Shown here: in pieces, positions 1 through 10,612 of the stretch | Numbering within the stretch: position 1 is the stretch's first letter | Layout: each line of letters starts with the position of its first letter | Source: Paracentrotus lividus | Lineage: Eukaryota > Echinodermata > Echinoidea > Camarodonta > Echinidae | Length of the DNA stretch: 64,000 nucleotides | Direction: 5' to 3' | NCBI GenBank assembly: GCA_940671915.1 | Contig: CALNVZ010003425.1 | Span: 35,820,191-35,884,190, forward strand | Position numbers and translations under genes: made by a program | The notes under the pieces: model-generated | Databases searched by the model: none | Told to the model about the DNA's origin: nothing | The model's input: the letters and a program-made list of their open reading frames with translations, nothing else

Positions 1-280
1 AGATTTTGAGTTAACTTTGAGATAAGATGAAAGATAATATGATAAAACACGTATCACTTACAAAATGAGAACTAAAAATATTTTTTTTTTTTGCATAATA
101 TTACTTGTAAAAATGTCTTTAATATATTAATAGTTGGGGTCCTTTACTTTTTTTTTTAGTTCGATCGTTTCAAAAGAGGTCAATATAATTCATATTATTC
201 AATTTTATCAAAATTATAATGATGTATTCAAACCTTATTCCTCCACATACATATAGCATGTGAAGTATTAGAAGCCGTTT

Positions 281-1030
281 CTCTTTACTGAGAAAACATT
301 ACTCGTCAGTAAGTCAAACAGTTCGTCACCATTCAAGTAGTCAAACTTTATTCACCTCTCAAATACAATCAAACAGTTCGTCTTTAAAAATTTTTTTATC
401 ACAATCATTTTTCGTCACTCGTCAAACGCGTTCACCTCTTAAATACAATTAAAACATTCGTCATCACAAACAAAACAAAAATCATCATTCTTCGTCACCC
501 GTTCAACAATCAAACTTATGCACCAATCAAAACAATTCGTCATCAATAATCAACCATTATTCTTCGTCACTCTTCAAGCAATCAAACTTATTCACATCTG
601 AAATACAATCAAACGATTCGCCACACATCAATCAATCAACCAATCATCACCAACTCCAATAGTTATTTATCTCTCAAAGACAAACCAATTCATCACCAAT
701 AATAATCATTATTCTTCGTCACCCTTCTAACAGTCAAACAGTTGTCACGAATTATCAATCATTTTCCCTCACCTTTTTACAAGAACAAGATATTTTTTCA
801 ATCTATCAATCATAACCAATCATCACCAACTCCAATAGTTATTTATCTGTCAAAGACAAACCAAATCATCATCAATAATGAATCATTCATCCTCACCATC
901 AGACAATCATTCAAACTTATTCGCCTCTCAAAAACAATCAAACAAGTCACCTCACATCAATCATTCAACATAATAAAAACCAATCGTCACAATTCAAACT
1001 CTTATATCCATTCGATCACAATCAAATAAT
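281..1030. repeat. degenerate tandem repeat (TTCGTCAC / CAATCAAAC)
   Basis: Irregular units of roughly 60-90 bp repeat the words TTCGTCAC, CAATCAAACTTATTCAC and CTCAAATACAATCAAAC. The open frame at 742-1029 is only low-complexity Asn/Ser/Ile/His sequence from this repeat and is not a gene. The first 280 bases are AT-rich and show nothing. Confidence 0.7.
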
Positions 1031-1095
1031 TCGCTAAAAACACATTAAGAAAAACAAAATTGCTTCACAAATTGTAAGTAACTTCAAAAATGCAT

Positions 1096-1101
1096 TTTAT
1101 T
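1096..1101 (-). promoter_or_regulatory. poly(A) signal AATAAA for the 1353-2737 gene
   Basis: A canonical AATAAA on the minus strand, about 250 nt past the stop codon of the two-exon minus-strand gene. It would give a short 3'UTR. Confidence 0.5.
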
Positions 1102-1352
1102 ACTGCATATTACCTAAAATGCTGGCAGGGTACAGTAAGTACAAGAAGTATCAAACAAGATATATATTTTTTTTTAATATAAAAGATGAGGTGCTGTACG
1201 TGTAAATGGGTGTCGAACTCAGGAAGTTCTGTAAAGACAGACTGTCATCAGATGGGAGTACTGCGATGGTTTGAATGGTAGTACCGTGGCTAGTTTGATA
1301 GGTCGGGCAACTGGGTAACGGCTTGGTCGTAGAAGGGACGTAGTGGGGTGGT

Positions 1353-2737
1353 TCAAGCGTTGTCCTTGTCGGGGTACATCGGTTTCCATTGAATTGGTGA
1401 ACGCGGCTCTCTGTTCCTGATGAGCGATCGGTGAGTCAGGTCTACGGTTCCCTTGCGTGGTGGGTTGTCGATGGTGAACGGGCAGGCATCTTTGGTTGTT
1501 TGCGGACGCTCTTTGGAACTGTTGATTTGAGCTGGGGGAAAAAAATAGAGAACGTAAGAGATAATGTCCGTTCGAAATCCAGATTTAACTTGCATACATT
1601 AAGGCTAATCACATAAATTTATTTGATAGAATATTTTAAATTATATACCTCATTTTAAAAATCTTTAATAATCCTGTCTTCTGATTGGTTGAAAGTGCAG
1701 TCATAATCTGACCTATGGCCGCCATAGACATTTTTCCCGGTTTTACCGGTCAATAGAACATTTTTACAGTACTTTTTGCCCATGGGCATAGTGCGATCCC
1801 CATTTGTTTACGTGCAAGGCTGCTGCGCAAGCGCTTTATTTCAGATACCATAATTTGCAGCGCGATTTGGTCGATAATTTTAGACAACTCCGCTGCTTGT
1901 GCGTCAACGCGCGTGCGCGCAGCGTAGACAAATTCTTTCGTCGCGCTAGAACGGATCCCAGATTTCTAGTTGAGCGTTAAGCCTGAATTCCGATGACGAT
2001 GTTGATCTAAACAAGCGATTTAGAGGTTAATCTGGAGGGCCTGCTTCCTCGGCATTTTGCAGTTAGTTGTAAGTAGAATGCAAATGTGTTGCCTGTGCAT
2101 GTGGTGAGCATGCATTGTGGCCTGCAGAGCCAGAGGCTCGAACTGACTTAACTTTCATGACTCTAGGCTAGTCTAGATCTAACGTTAGGCCTATTTTAGA
2201 ATCTAGATCGTAGACTTCACTTAGACTTAGTTCTAGGTCAAAATTAGACCATGTTTGTTGTTTTTAGATTCGGCATATAAAATATATATTGACTGCTTTT
2301 ATTTTCGGGACATGGTCGTTTCTAGACTGCTCTCGGGAATCTCCGAATCTGCCATAACCCGCGACCTGCGGTCTTGGGTTATACTTAGCAGATGCGGAGA
2401 TTCCCTTGAGAAGTCTAGAAACGACCATGTCCCTCAAAGCAGTCAATATATCTATATTATTATATTTTTGCAGGAGAGTAGGCTTAAATATAATGAACTT
2501 ACGATCTATATGAACGACGACACCCTTTCGTGTTGTGTTGTGTTCTTTGACTCGGACATAGGTACCAGTGTCTAGTCGTTTGCTTCTGTACGTGACGTCA
2601 TTTTCGGGTACGGCGAGAATGAACCCCTCTTCGGAACCGGACAACATGAGTACAGAGATGTAATAAACATGACTGGGAGATGGAGGAGAGATGGAACAGT
2701 ACATGTTTGAATACTCGTCGTCGCTAAGCTGGTCCAT
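1353..2737 (-). CDS. novel two-exon small protein with Tudor/SH3-like exon 1
   Basis: Exon 1 runs 2737-2503 and exon 2 runs 1531-1353, giving 137 residues. The donor is GATC|GTAAGT and the acceptor is a pyrimidine tract ending CCCCCAG. Exon 1 holds 78 codons plus one base, and exon 2 completes the split codon (Pro) in frame to TGA. Residues about 47-78 (RSKRLDTGTYVRVKEH, then KGVVVHID) look like the beta-strands of a small Tudor/SH3-like barrel. The first exons of the genes at 17941 and 30451 have the same character (VGDEVRVRYKRSYYKA) and the same phase-1 intron at the same place. Exon 2 is basic and polar (TTKDACPFTIDNPP) and matches nothing I know. A paired-CCAAT promoter lies about 150 bp upstream of the ATG. 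The gene model is strong; the fold and the family link are inference. No function is assigned. Confidence 0.72.
2282..2452. mobile_element. foldback MITE in the intron of the 1353-2737 gene
   Basis: Near-perfect inverted arms: TATTGACTGCTTT then GGGACATGGTCGTTTCTAGA on the left, with their reverse complements on the right. The loop is itself partly palindromic (TCTGCCATAACCC / GGGTTATACTTAGCAGA). The arms keep both strands open and so create spurious ORFs over this region. No transposase is present. Confidence 0.8.
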
Positions 2738-2857
2738 GATGAAGCTAGGATAAGTTGGTGAAGTTCGGTTGTTTTCGGAACGATATGATTTTACGATCGC
2801 TGAGCGCTTCTATTTAGAGGCTTCGCTCAGCAGCCGGTGCAAGCCCCCGTGCCGCAG

Positions 2858-2930
2858 CGGTAAGATGAAAGACCTTGCGCTGATTGGCTGTGCGATGATT
2901 AAAGCTCTAATACCGCTGTCCAATAACGAA
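2858..2930 (-). promoter_or_regulatory. paired-CCAAT promoter module (minus orientation)
   Basis: Read on the minus strand: ATTGG starts at 2924, TTTAATCAT at 2903 and CCAATCAG at 2887, followed by CTTTCATCTTACCGCT. The 21-nt and 16-nt start-to-start spacings equal those of the modules at 13.48, 13.59, 21.80 and 27.72 kb. It lies about 150 bp upstream of the 2737 start codon. CCAAT is the NF-Y site; the TTTAATCAT factor is unknown (homeodomain-like core). Confidence 0.7.
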
Positions 2931-2999
2931 CGGCCGCCCGTCTAATCCCCCGTAACAAAGCTGCACAGTTCCGGGTTGCTAATTACATGAATACCATGC

Positions 3000-3898
3000 A
3001 AAGTGGATAAACAAGGAAAATAGTTATGATGGAATCGTTTCTGGTAATTTAGAGATGGATTTAAAAAGCATTTTTATTAGATACGCTACCATAAATGAGT
3101 TTTAATTTAATTCACTTTCTTGACATATTAATCCAATGACATTTCCTTTTGTTGATAATTGATTTCTGTTATTAAATTCTGTTTCTAGTTTTACGGCGCT
3201 GTCTTTCATTGTATGAATGTTTACGCCGTCTCTGTTTTATGATTAGACACATGCAAATATTTTGACGACGTTGAATTTCATAAACCCCTCCAATATCTAC
3301 CGTAATGTTTGAAATGGTGCTAATGAAGTAAAGAAATTTTCTCCTTTTTTGCTCTGAATTTCATTGTGACCTATTTTTATTTTCACATTACAGGATTGCA
3401 ATATACATGATATAGTTTCATGTAAGGTGTATAGGGTTAGGTTTAGAGTAAGATATATTGTTAAGCCAAGGGTTGAAGCTTTGTCATTTGATAAGTGTAT
3501 TAAAATTGAGCTGTGATTAGTTTTGTACTGCAACAATCGTGAAAAAATCATTTTGCGCATGCCATGGCTTTGTGGAGGTTTCTATAATTCCGATTCTCTC
3601 ATTGTGGCCCAAAATTTAACATCACTTTTGTTTTACAGAGCAAATTATACAAAATAGAGTGTATCAGCAAGAAAGAATATTTTGGCTTTAATTTAGTACA
3701 TCGTTTAAGAAGATTTCGTACATTTTCCCCCTCTTGTACAATTTGAAAAATACAATCTGCAGTGCATAATAAACATGTAAGAATCCAAATAATATTAACC
3801 ACTTCATGATTGCATTGAAAATAATGTTCTGAAACCTATTGGCAAATGCAGATAATAACAGACAGTTGAAACTGCCTTATAGCATGTATAGCATGTTT
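3000..3898. other. intergenic, no gene seen
   Basis: AT-rich sequence. The minus-strand open frames at 3297-3560 and 3599-3802 have no recognisable domain, splice sites or composition bias, and I take them as chance. Confidence 0.5.
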
Positions 3899-4071
3899 CA
3901 GGGGCCGCGGAGGCGGGGGGGGGGGGGCTTGTGGGGCTTCAGCCCCCCCCCCCCATTTTTTTCTTAAGCAAACGTGTATAAAAAAGCAAAAATTACCATA
4001 GATGTTCAGCCCCCCCCCCCCCCCCCACTTTCGGCTCAGCCCCTCCTCCACATTAAAAAACGCGGCCCCTG
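3899..4071. mobile_element. small inverted-repeat element with poly-G/C core
   Basis: CAGGGGCCGCG at the left end is mirrored by CGCGGCCCCTG at the right. The interior holds long G and C runs. This is non-coding; the proline- and glycine-rich minus ORF here is an artefact of the runs. Confidence 0.65.
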
Positions 4072-4332
4072 TTTTTAGAATCAATATCAGGCTCTTCACA
4101 TGTGAATCGCATTGAGTGCCATATTTTAGATTTAAATGATAATGTTTGATATTTAGAAATATTAATAAAACACAATCTCCGGGCGATAGATACCAACCGG
4201 CCACGTTTTTTTTTACATCGTTTCGCTAATATTCAAGTAATTTCTTCCGACCTGTAATCCATTTACCTCACCTGGGTTGAGTGTGGCAAATTTAGATTAA
4301 TACCTTTCATAAAGGCGCGACGATAATCTTAA

Positions 4333-4402
4333 GTGTTTACAATTCTGATGACGGTTGCACGGAACAACAAGGGCTGAGACAGGGCGTAAGATATTTGATT
4401 CA
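4333..4402 (-). pseudogene. fragment of the GPCR last exon (outer copy)
   Basis: The stretch GATGACGGTTGCACGGAA through GGGCTGAGACAGGGCGTAAG repeats the GPCR TM7/C-tail exon (8205-8486). The copy stops abruptly at GATTCA, where the 3.35-kb transposon begins, and resumes at 7755 with TCAGGAGGCTG. The insertion therefore split this exon copy. Confidence 0.75.
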
Positions 4403-7400
4403 TAGTAGAGGACCAGCGTATAGACCCCGTGGGTATTTTTTGGGAACAAAGGTTTGAAAGTGGTTTTGAGTTGCTTATAGGTCACTAATCAAAATTAGCT
4501 TGGTTAGTCCCCTGTTAACCCCCGGCAACTCTCGTAGGGGTCAAAATAAGGTCAAATTGGGGCCAATAGGGGGTCAAATTTTTTAAATGCTCATATAGTA
4601 TCAAAAGACATTGCAAATTGTTTGTCTCTTTCTACTGAACAAAAAAGTGTACAGGATCATATACCCATGACCTCCCAGTAAGAAGTTATGGCGGGAAAAG
4701 TCAAAAGGTCAACGAACTTTCACATGAAGGCATATAAGGCCTATACAAGCTAAAATTGTTAGGAACGACAACTTTTCATGTTTTTTTGTGTCTATTGATA
4801 TTTATTATCGCTAAGAAAGTTAATTGAGACTATTTTTACAAAAAATAATCATGATCAGTGCATATAAGGGGTCAAACTAAGGTCATTTGGGGTCAAATGA
4901 GTCAATTTAGGATAAAAATATGGTAAAGAGTTAAAACGGCTCAATTTTGTGTGGTATTGTCCAGTTATGTACAAAAAGATGATCAAAACTAATAGATTTG
5001 TATTTCTATTCCAGAAACCGCATTAATGAATGTAAGGGTCATGATATGGTCAACTTCATACATTTTCTTTAATTAATACCCCCGTCACACTGAGCTCGTT
5101 CCTACTACGTCCTTGCAAATTTTGCCGAACGGGCATAGTCTGTGTGTAAACTGAGTGGACGTAGTAAATACTTCTTACGATCTGTTTACGAACTTCATGG
5201 ACTAGCTCGGTCGGATTTCCAAAAAAGTGTTCAAAAAAATCGGGCGCCCATCTCGTCCTAAAATTTAACGGGGTGGCAACGTACCTGAAACGAGATGGAC
5301 GTACTACAAACGAAATTGCCGTACTTAAATCGTTCTAAAGATGTGCTAGGACGTCATACAAACGAGCATTGTATATTAATTATTCAAGTTCTAAAATTAA
5401 ACGTAGTGACAACGTTCCTTAAACGGGTAGGACTTACTCTGAACGAGAAGGACGTACTACGAACGTGGTACCTAACTTTAATCATGCTGCGCATAGGCAC
5501 TTTTAGTGACCGTTTGGACGTGCTACGAACGGTATAGAGTGAACGAGCAGTTTACTCGTTCTGAACTGGATAACAACGTATTGCGGACGCGATAAAGACG
5601 GAATTGACGTAACGAGAACTATTTATGAACTGCCTAGCATCGTATTCAAGAAATTATTTTTCAAAGTTATAAGTTCCAACACGACCAAAGCCCGTTCAGC
5701 ATTTTTTTTTTAAACGGGCAAAAACGGGCAAGAACGTTATAGAACGACCTCAGTGTGACGGCCCCCTAAGGTCAAAGGTCAAGGGTCAAAGAATTAAACC
5801 TAGAAGGAAATACCTGCCCCATTATTGAAGTATCCAAAAAACTTTTTGAGATATGAAACTATGATGATGTCACCATGAAAAGAATCTCATTATATGAGAC
5901 TGTGTATTGGTAAAATTTCAAGTTTCCCAGAGGTTTATGTCTAAAATTACTTTTTCTTTTTTTTACTGCATGAGAGCTTTTATAAACGTCTGATCAATGC
6001 ACGAGAAGTGGGCTTTGTTGGGCTATTCACCGATTTTTAATCTATGTTTTAGACTTTTACTGGACCTCAACTTTAATTTGTGCAAATCTGTCTCGGTTCC
6101 TAACCAATTATGTTGATGTAATAAATGATAACATTAAAAGCTTCTGGAATAGTCATGTATATCATACTTTTGACATACCCTTTACAAAATCTCATCAGAT
6201 CCTCTGCCCATCTGCCAGATCATATGATCGTGATATCATAAAATGTTGAAGTTCAAGCGGTTCTTGGAATGTCATAACTTGAATATGTGACCTTTGACCT
6301 TTGATATAGATTCTCTTAAAACTCAAATAGATTAACCTTCTATAGGATAATACGGTACATTATCATCAAATTGAATTTCATATTCCAAATACTTCTGCAA
6401 TCAATATGAGCTGAGTGCACATCAGTTTACGTCAATGTGAAATTTGGACCTAAATGATCGATTTACCCTTTGACCATACCATGACCATTTTGAAAACATT
6501 TATTGCATGTAGTTTTGGATAAGAAATACAACTCTGTTAGTTTTAATCATCAGTTTACACACAACTTAACAGTATGACAAAAATGACCCCTTACATCTAC
6601 TGAATATGATTTTCTTATGTTGGAAAAGCTAGTCTCAATTAATTTCTTAATCAAAATAGATATAAATAGATACAAAACGACACAAGAATTTGTCATTCCA
6701 AGCAATTTTAGGTTCTGTAAGCCTATTATGCCTTCATGTGAAAGTTTGTTGACCTTTCGACTTTTCCCATCGTAACTTCTTACTTGGAGGTCAGGTATAA
6801 TGATCCTGTTCACTTAAAATTGTATGAGATTGGCATCTGATGAATATATTATCATCTAGATCAAACTTTTCCTTAAAATAATGCAATAACGTGGTAAATA
6901 CCTGGAATTTCATAAGTTGACCAGGTGACCCTTGACCTTTCACCTTCTTTCTATATGATCAAATTAGACATTCTTCTTATGATGTTACATACTTCTTTTA
7001 AATTTGAAGTTCATGGCTCAAGGGTTCTAGTGTACATATTGCAGCACAGTATCTCTATAGGTCAATGTAACATTTTGACCCTAAATGATCTATTGACCCT
7101 TTGACCGTATCGTGACCCCTTACATTTATTAAATGTGCATGGTTTCTGGATTGGAAATACAAATATGTTAGTTTTAATCAGCTATGCCAAACTTGACAAA
7201 ACCACAAACAAAAAATCAGCTGTTTAACTCTTTCCCATATTTTGATTCTAAATTAACTAATTTGACCCCAAATGACCTTAGTTTGACCCCTTATTTGCAC
7301 TGATCATGATTTTCTTATGTAGAAACAGTCTCAATTAACTTTCTTAGCGATAATAAATATCAATAGACACAAAAAACATGAAAAGTTGTCGTTCCTAACA

Positions 7401-7754
7401 ATTTTAGCTTGTATAGGCCTTATATGCCTTCATGTGAAAGTTCGTTGACCTTTTGACTTTTCCCGCCATAACTTCTTACTGGGAGGTCATGGGTATATGA
7501 TCCTGTACACTTTTTTGTTCAGTAGAAAGAGACAAACAATTTGCAATGTCTTTTGATACTATATGAGCATTTAAAAAATTTGACCCCCAATTGGCCCCAA
7601 TTTGACCTTATTTTGACCCCTACGAAAGTTGCCCGAGGTTAGCAGGGGACTAACCAAGCTAATTTTGATTAGTGACCTATAAGCAACTCAAAACCACTTT
7701 CAAACCTTTGTTCCCAAAAAATACCCACGGGGTCTATACGCTGGTCCTCTACTA
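4403..7754. mobile_element. 3.35-kb inverted-repeat transposon with TCA target duplication
   Basis: The left end TAGTAGAGGACCAGCGTATA is mirrored by the right end, which finishes CCTCTACTA at 7754. The arms stay similar for roughly 650 bp (about 4403-5065 and 7100-7754). The flanks are TCA at 4400-4402 and 7755-7757, a 3-bp target duplication, and joining them restores the GATTCAGGAGGC of the GPCR exon. A third, more decayed arm-like copy lies at about 6540-6810. The arms are full of TGACC half-sites. No transposase was seen, so it is non-autonomous or dead. Confidence 0.8.
5079..5766. mobile_element. nested element with CCGTCACACTGAG termini
   Basis: The left end CCCCCGTCACACTGAGCTCG is mirrored by the right end CCTCAGTGTGACGGCCCCC. 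The interior is a loose array of ACGTACTACGAACG-like words. It sits inside the 3.35-kb transposon and so is the younger insertion. No coding capacity. Confidence 0.75.
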
Positions 7755-8204
7755 TCAGGAGGCTGTTTCCGTACACCATGAGGCTCAATACGATCCAATA
7801 CTTCAGCAGAACTGAGCAGTTTTATGTGATTTTTCTAGTTGTTTATCTGATTTAAAGAGTACCTATAGGTACGTTTACACGAAACAAGGGCTGAGAAACA
7901 GCGTAAAATATTGGATTGAGGAGGCTGTTTGCGTACAGGCTCAATACGATCCAATATTTGAGCAGAATTTAGTAGTTTAATGACATTTTTAAAACGTGTT
8001 TACCTGATTTAGAGAGTACCTAGGTACGTTTACAAGAGAACATTCTAATGATGGTTGCACGAAACAAGGGCTGAGACAGAGCGTAAGCTATAGGATTCAA
8101 GAGACTATTGACGTATATCATGAGGCTGAACATAATCCAATACTTGAACAGAATTGAGCAGTTCTATGTGATTTTTCTAGTTGTTTACCTGATTTAGAGA
8201 GTAC
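7755..8204 (-). repeat. decayed tandem copies of the GPCR last-exon 3' part
   Basis: Three partial copies (about 7755-7870, 7871-8025 and 8026-8200) repeat CGAAACAAGGGCTGAGA, the GGAGGCT region and the downstream GAGAGTACCTAGGTACGTTT. They correspond to the TM7 end, stop codon and 3' flank of the receptor exon. All are shifted or interrupted, so they cannot code a TM7. With the fragment at 4333-4402 they form one array, later split by the 3.35-kb element. Confidence 0.75.
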
Positions 8205-10612
8205 CTAGGTACGTTTACAAGAGAACATTCTAATGACGGTTGCACGAAACAAGGGCTGAGACAGGGCGTAAGCTATGGGATTCAGGAGGCTATTGCCGTA
8301 AATCATTATACTGAAGAAGATATAAACATCTACCGATAGGCCTGGTACAATGAGTCGAGGTGCGATGCTGTAGATCAAACCGATGATGATGTTGGGAGTC
8401 CATGCAGTTACGAAGGCGATGACGATCAGGAACAAAGTGCGTGTCGCCTTCTTCATGTCGGATGTCGACTCGACACGCTGCTTCGTCTAGAAAAGAAAAG
8501 AATTCGAATTGACAACCATAATTTTTCGCTCCGAAAACGACGGAAAAGTAAATGTCTTATAGGATCATTCACACAAACCATTACCACACCATTTTTAAAA
8601 CTGAATACCGCCCACATTATTTCCATGTGAACTCCGCCTAAAGCCAAGTAATATTTAATAAGTACTTTTATTCCTCGAAATATTTTAGTTTTCCTATACA
8701 AATAAAATTATAGGCTATTTTATTCTCTGTATTATTAAAGGAGAAGGAAACCCTATGATTCAATTCGATTATATAAAACAGAAAAATCAAAGAAACGGAT
8801 CAATGAAAGTTTGAGAAAAATTGAATAAATAATAAGAAAGTTATGAGCATTTTAATTTTGGGATCACTAATGCTATGGAGATCCTCACACTGGCAACAGG
8901 CCCAAAATGTGTGATGTCATACATTTTGTCCCATTTAGTGTACAGAAATATACCCTAAATATTGCTTTTTCCTCTTTCTAATTGTAGTACAGATTCTTTG
9001 TCCATTATTATATTTTGTAAATTCTGTATTACATGTCCTCCCACAAAAATAATACCAGATCTACTAACAGAATTGTTGAAAAAACAATTTAAGTGAAATA
9101 TGTACAAAAATAATGGAAAAGTTGTTCATGTATGACATCACACATCTTGGGACCGTTGCCAGTTTGAGGATCTCCATAGCAGTAGTGATCATAACGTTCA
9201 AATGCTCATAACTTTCTTATTATTTCGTCGGCCTCATGCCAGAAGGGCCTTAACGTTTTTAGTATGTGTACATTATGAATGGGCTTTAAACATGTTAAGG
9301 CCCTTCTGGCATGAGGCCGATTTTATTCATTTTTTCTCAAACCTTCGTTGATCTGTTTCTTTGATTTTTCTGATTTTAAATAACTTAACAGATTCCTTGA
9401 GTTTCATTCCCCTTTAACAGCTATTTTTTAGGTACATTTTAAAACTACATATTTGTAACATACGGTCAGTGACGTTTTTATTTGTTGTTCTTGTTGTTGT
9501 TTTGTTTTTTGTTTTTTTAGTTTGGTTTTTTGTTTTTTTTAGTTTGGTTTTTTGTTTTGTTTTTGTTTAGTGTTTTTGTTGTTTTTTTTCCCTCGCATTA
9601 AACATATCACAAAACTCAATGTACTTACCTGGAAGTCTTGGCCATTGGTTTTGATCGAAGCTTCCTCAGGCAATGGAGAAACATTGCGGTCGTTTCTCTT
9701 CTCGACAGTTTCAGCGGTTTTATCCGAATGCGATGTCGATGAAACTTTCCCACTAATCGTCGGCGTGGTCGAAGTGAATACGGTGCTCGACTGGTCGGCC
9801 TCCATTGTATCAAACTTCTTGTCAACATTCTTCCCACCCACAGACTTCCGAATCTTAATGACGATTCTAGAATAGAGGACAGCGATTATTAGCAAAGGAA
9901 GAAAGAACAGGATCACTCGCTGGATGATGTTCGTCAACGGATTGATGGTATACGGATGAATGCAATGGTCTCCGTTGTCGAAGTCGATGATGAACTCCCA
10001 TACCGTGACGTACCCCACCCAGAACGACACTCCGATCATCCACGGTAAGCTGTTGATGATGACGGCCTTGCGGATCGATCGGGAGATGAAATGGTTGATG
10101 GGATCGTAGACGGCTTGATGTCGATCTGCGCAGATGACGACGACGGTGATGTTGGAGGCATTGACGATTCCGTAGTAGACCCCTGATACGATCCTACAAG
10201 CATTTTGAGAGTATGGGTAGTGGCCAAGGTAGATATGTAGAAGAGGAGTAGTAAGTCCTAGCCCAACCAAGAGGTCGAGTATGGTGAGGTTTATGATGAA
10301 GTAATTATTGTAGGTACGCAATCGTTTTTCCATCAGGAACGCCACAAGACTAATGATGTTAGCAAGTATGATGAGAACGATGAAGACTGCAGTGAAAATG
10401 AATCTCTTCAGATAAAAAGTGTTTGATTCTACGATGTTGGTCAGGATTGCTTCGGTCGTATTTTCTCCGAGATATTGGACATCGGTCCAAGATTGGACAG
10501 TCGAAGAATTCAGCGTTGCTTCAGCCATATTCGACCTGATGCTCATGTACTGATATGGCCAAGACGTAGGACTGTTTAAACGTACTTTTCCAACAAGAAA
10601 CAGAGATGCCAC
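8205..10612 (-). CDS. rhodopsin-class (class A) GPCR, amine/muscarinic-like orphan
   Basis: Exon 1 is 10612-9629 (328 codons) and exon 2 is 8486-8205, giving 421 residues. The donor is CAG|GTAAGT, the acceptor TTTTCTAG, phase 0. N-glycosylation sites lie near residues 35 and 51. TM1 is about 71-94, TM2 103-125 with Asp113 (2.50), TM3 from Cys139 (3.25) to the DRH motif at 163-165, TM4 with Trp191, ECL2 Cys217 (disulphide partner), TM5 with Pro239, TM6 about 346-369 with AWTP at 356-359, and TM7 with NPIAY at 397-401. The third intracellular loop is long (about 95 residues) and Ser/Thr-rich, as in muscarinic and histamine H3 receptors. DRY is changed to DRH. Position 3.32 counts to Tyr, not the Asp that binds amines, so a classical amine ligand is unlikely. 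A MITE and a nested hairpin fill the intron. The first ATG was chosen; Met23 and Met29 are alternatives. Confidence 0.85.
8736..9417. mobile_element. foldback MITE in the GPCR intron
   Basis: TTAAAGGAGAAGGAAACCC at the left is mirrored by the right end, GTTTCATTCCCCTTTAA. The arms share the words CTATGGAGATCCTCA and GTGTGATGTCATAC in opposite orientation. The element at 43680-44268 is of the same family (CCTTTAAAAGGAAACC ends, GGGGATCCTCAAATTGGCAA arms). Confidence 0.75.
9228..9320. mobile_element. small perfect hairpin nested in the MITE
   Basis: TCGGCCTCATGCCAGAAGG, then GCCTTAAC, reappears as its exact reverse complement ending in ATGAGGCCGA. About 93 bp, inserted in the right arm of the surrounding MITE. 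Confidence 0.8.

Noticed and set aside
742-1029. 95-residue plus-strand ORF
   Set aside because: Low-complexity sequence from the CAATCAAAC repeat.
4403-7754. Protein-coding transposon
   Set aside because: No transposase motif was found in the interior frames.
9552-9875. Plus-strand 107-residue ORF
   Set aside because: Antisense shadow of the GPCR third intracellular loop plus a poly-T run.
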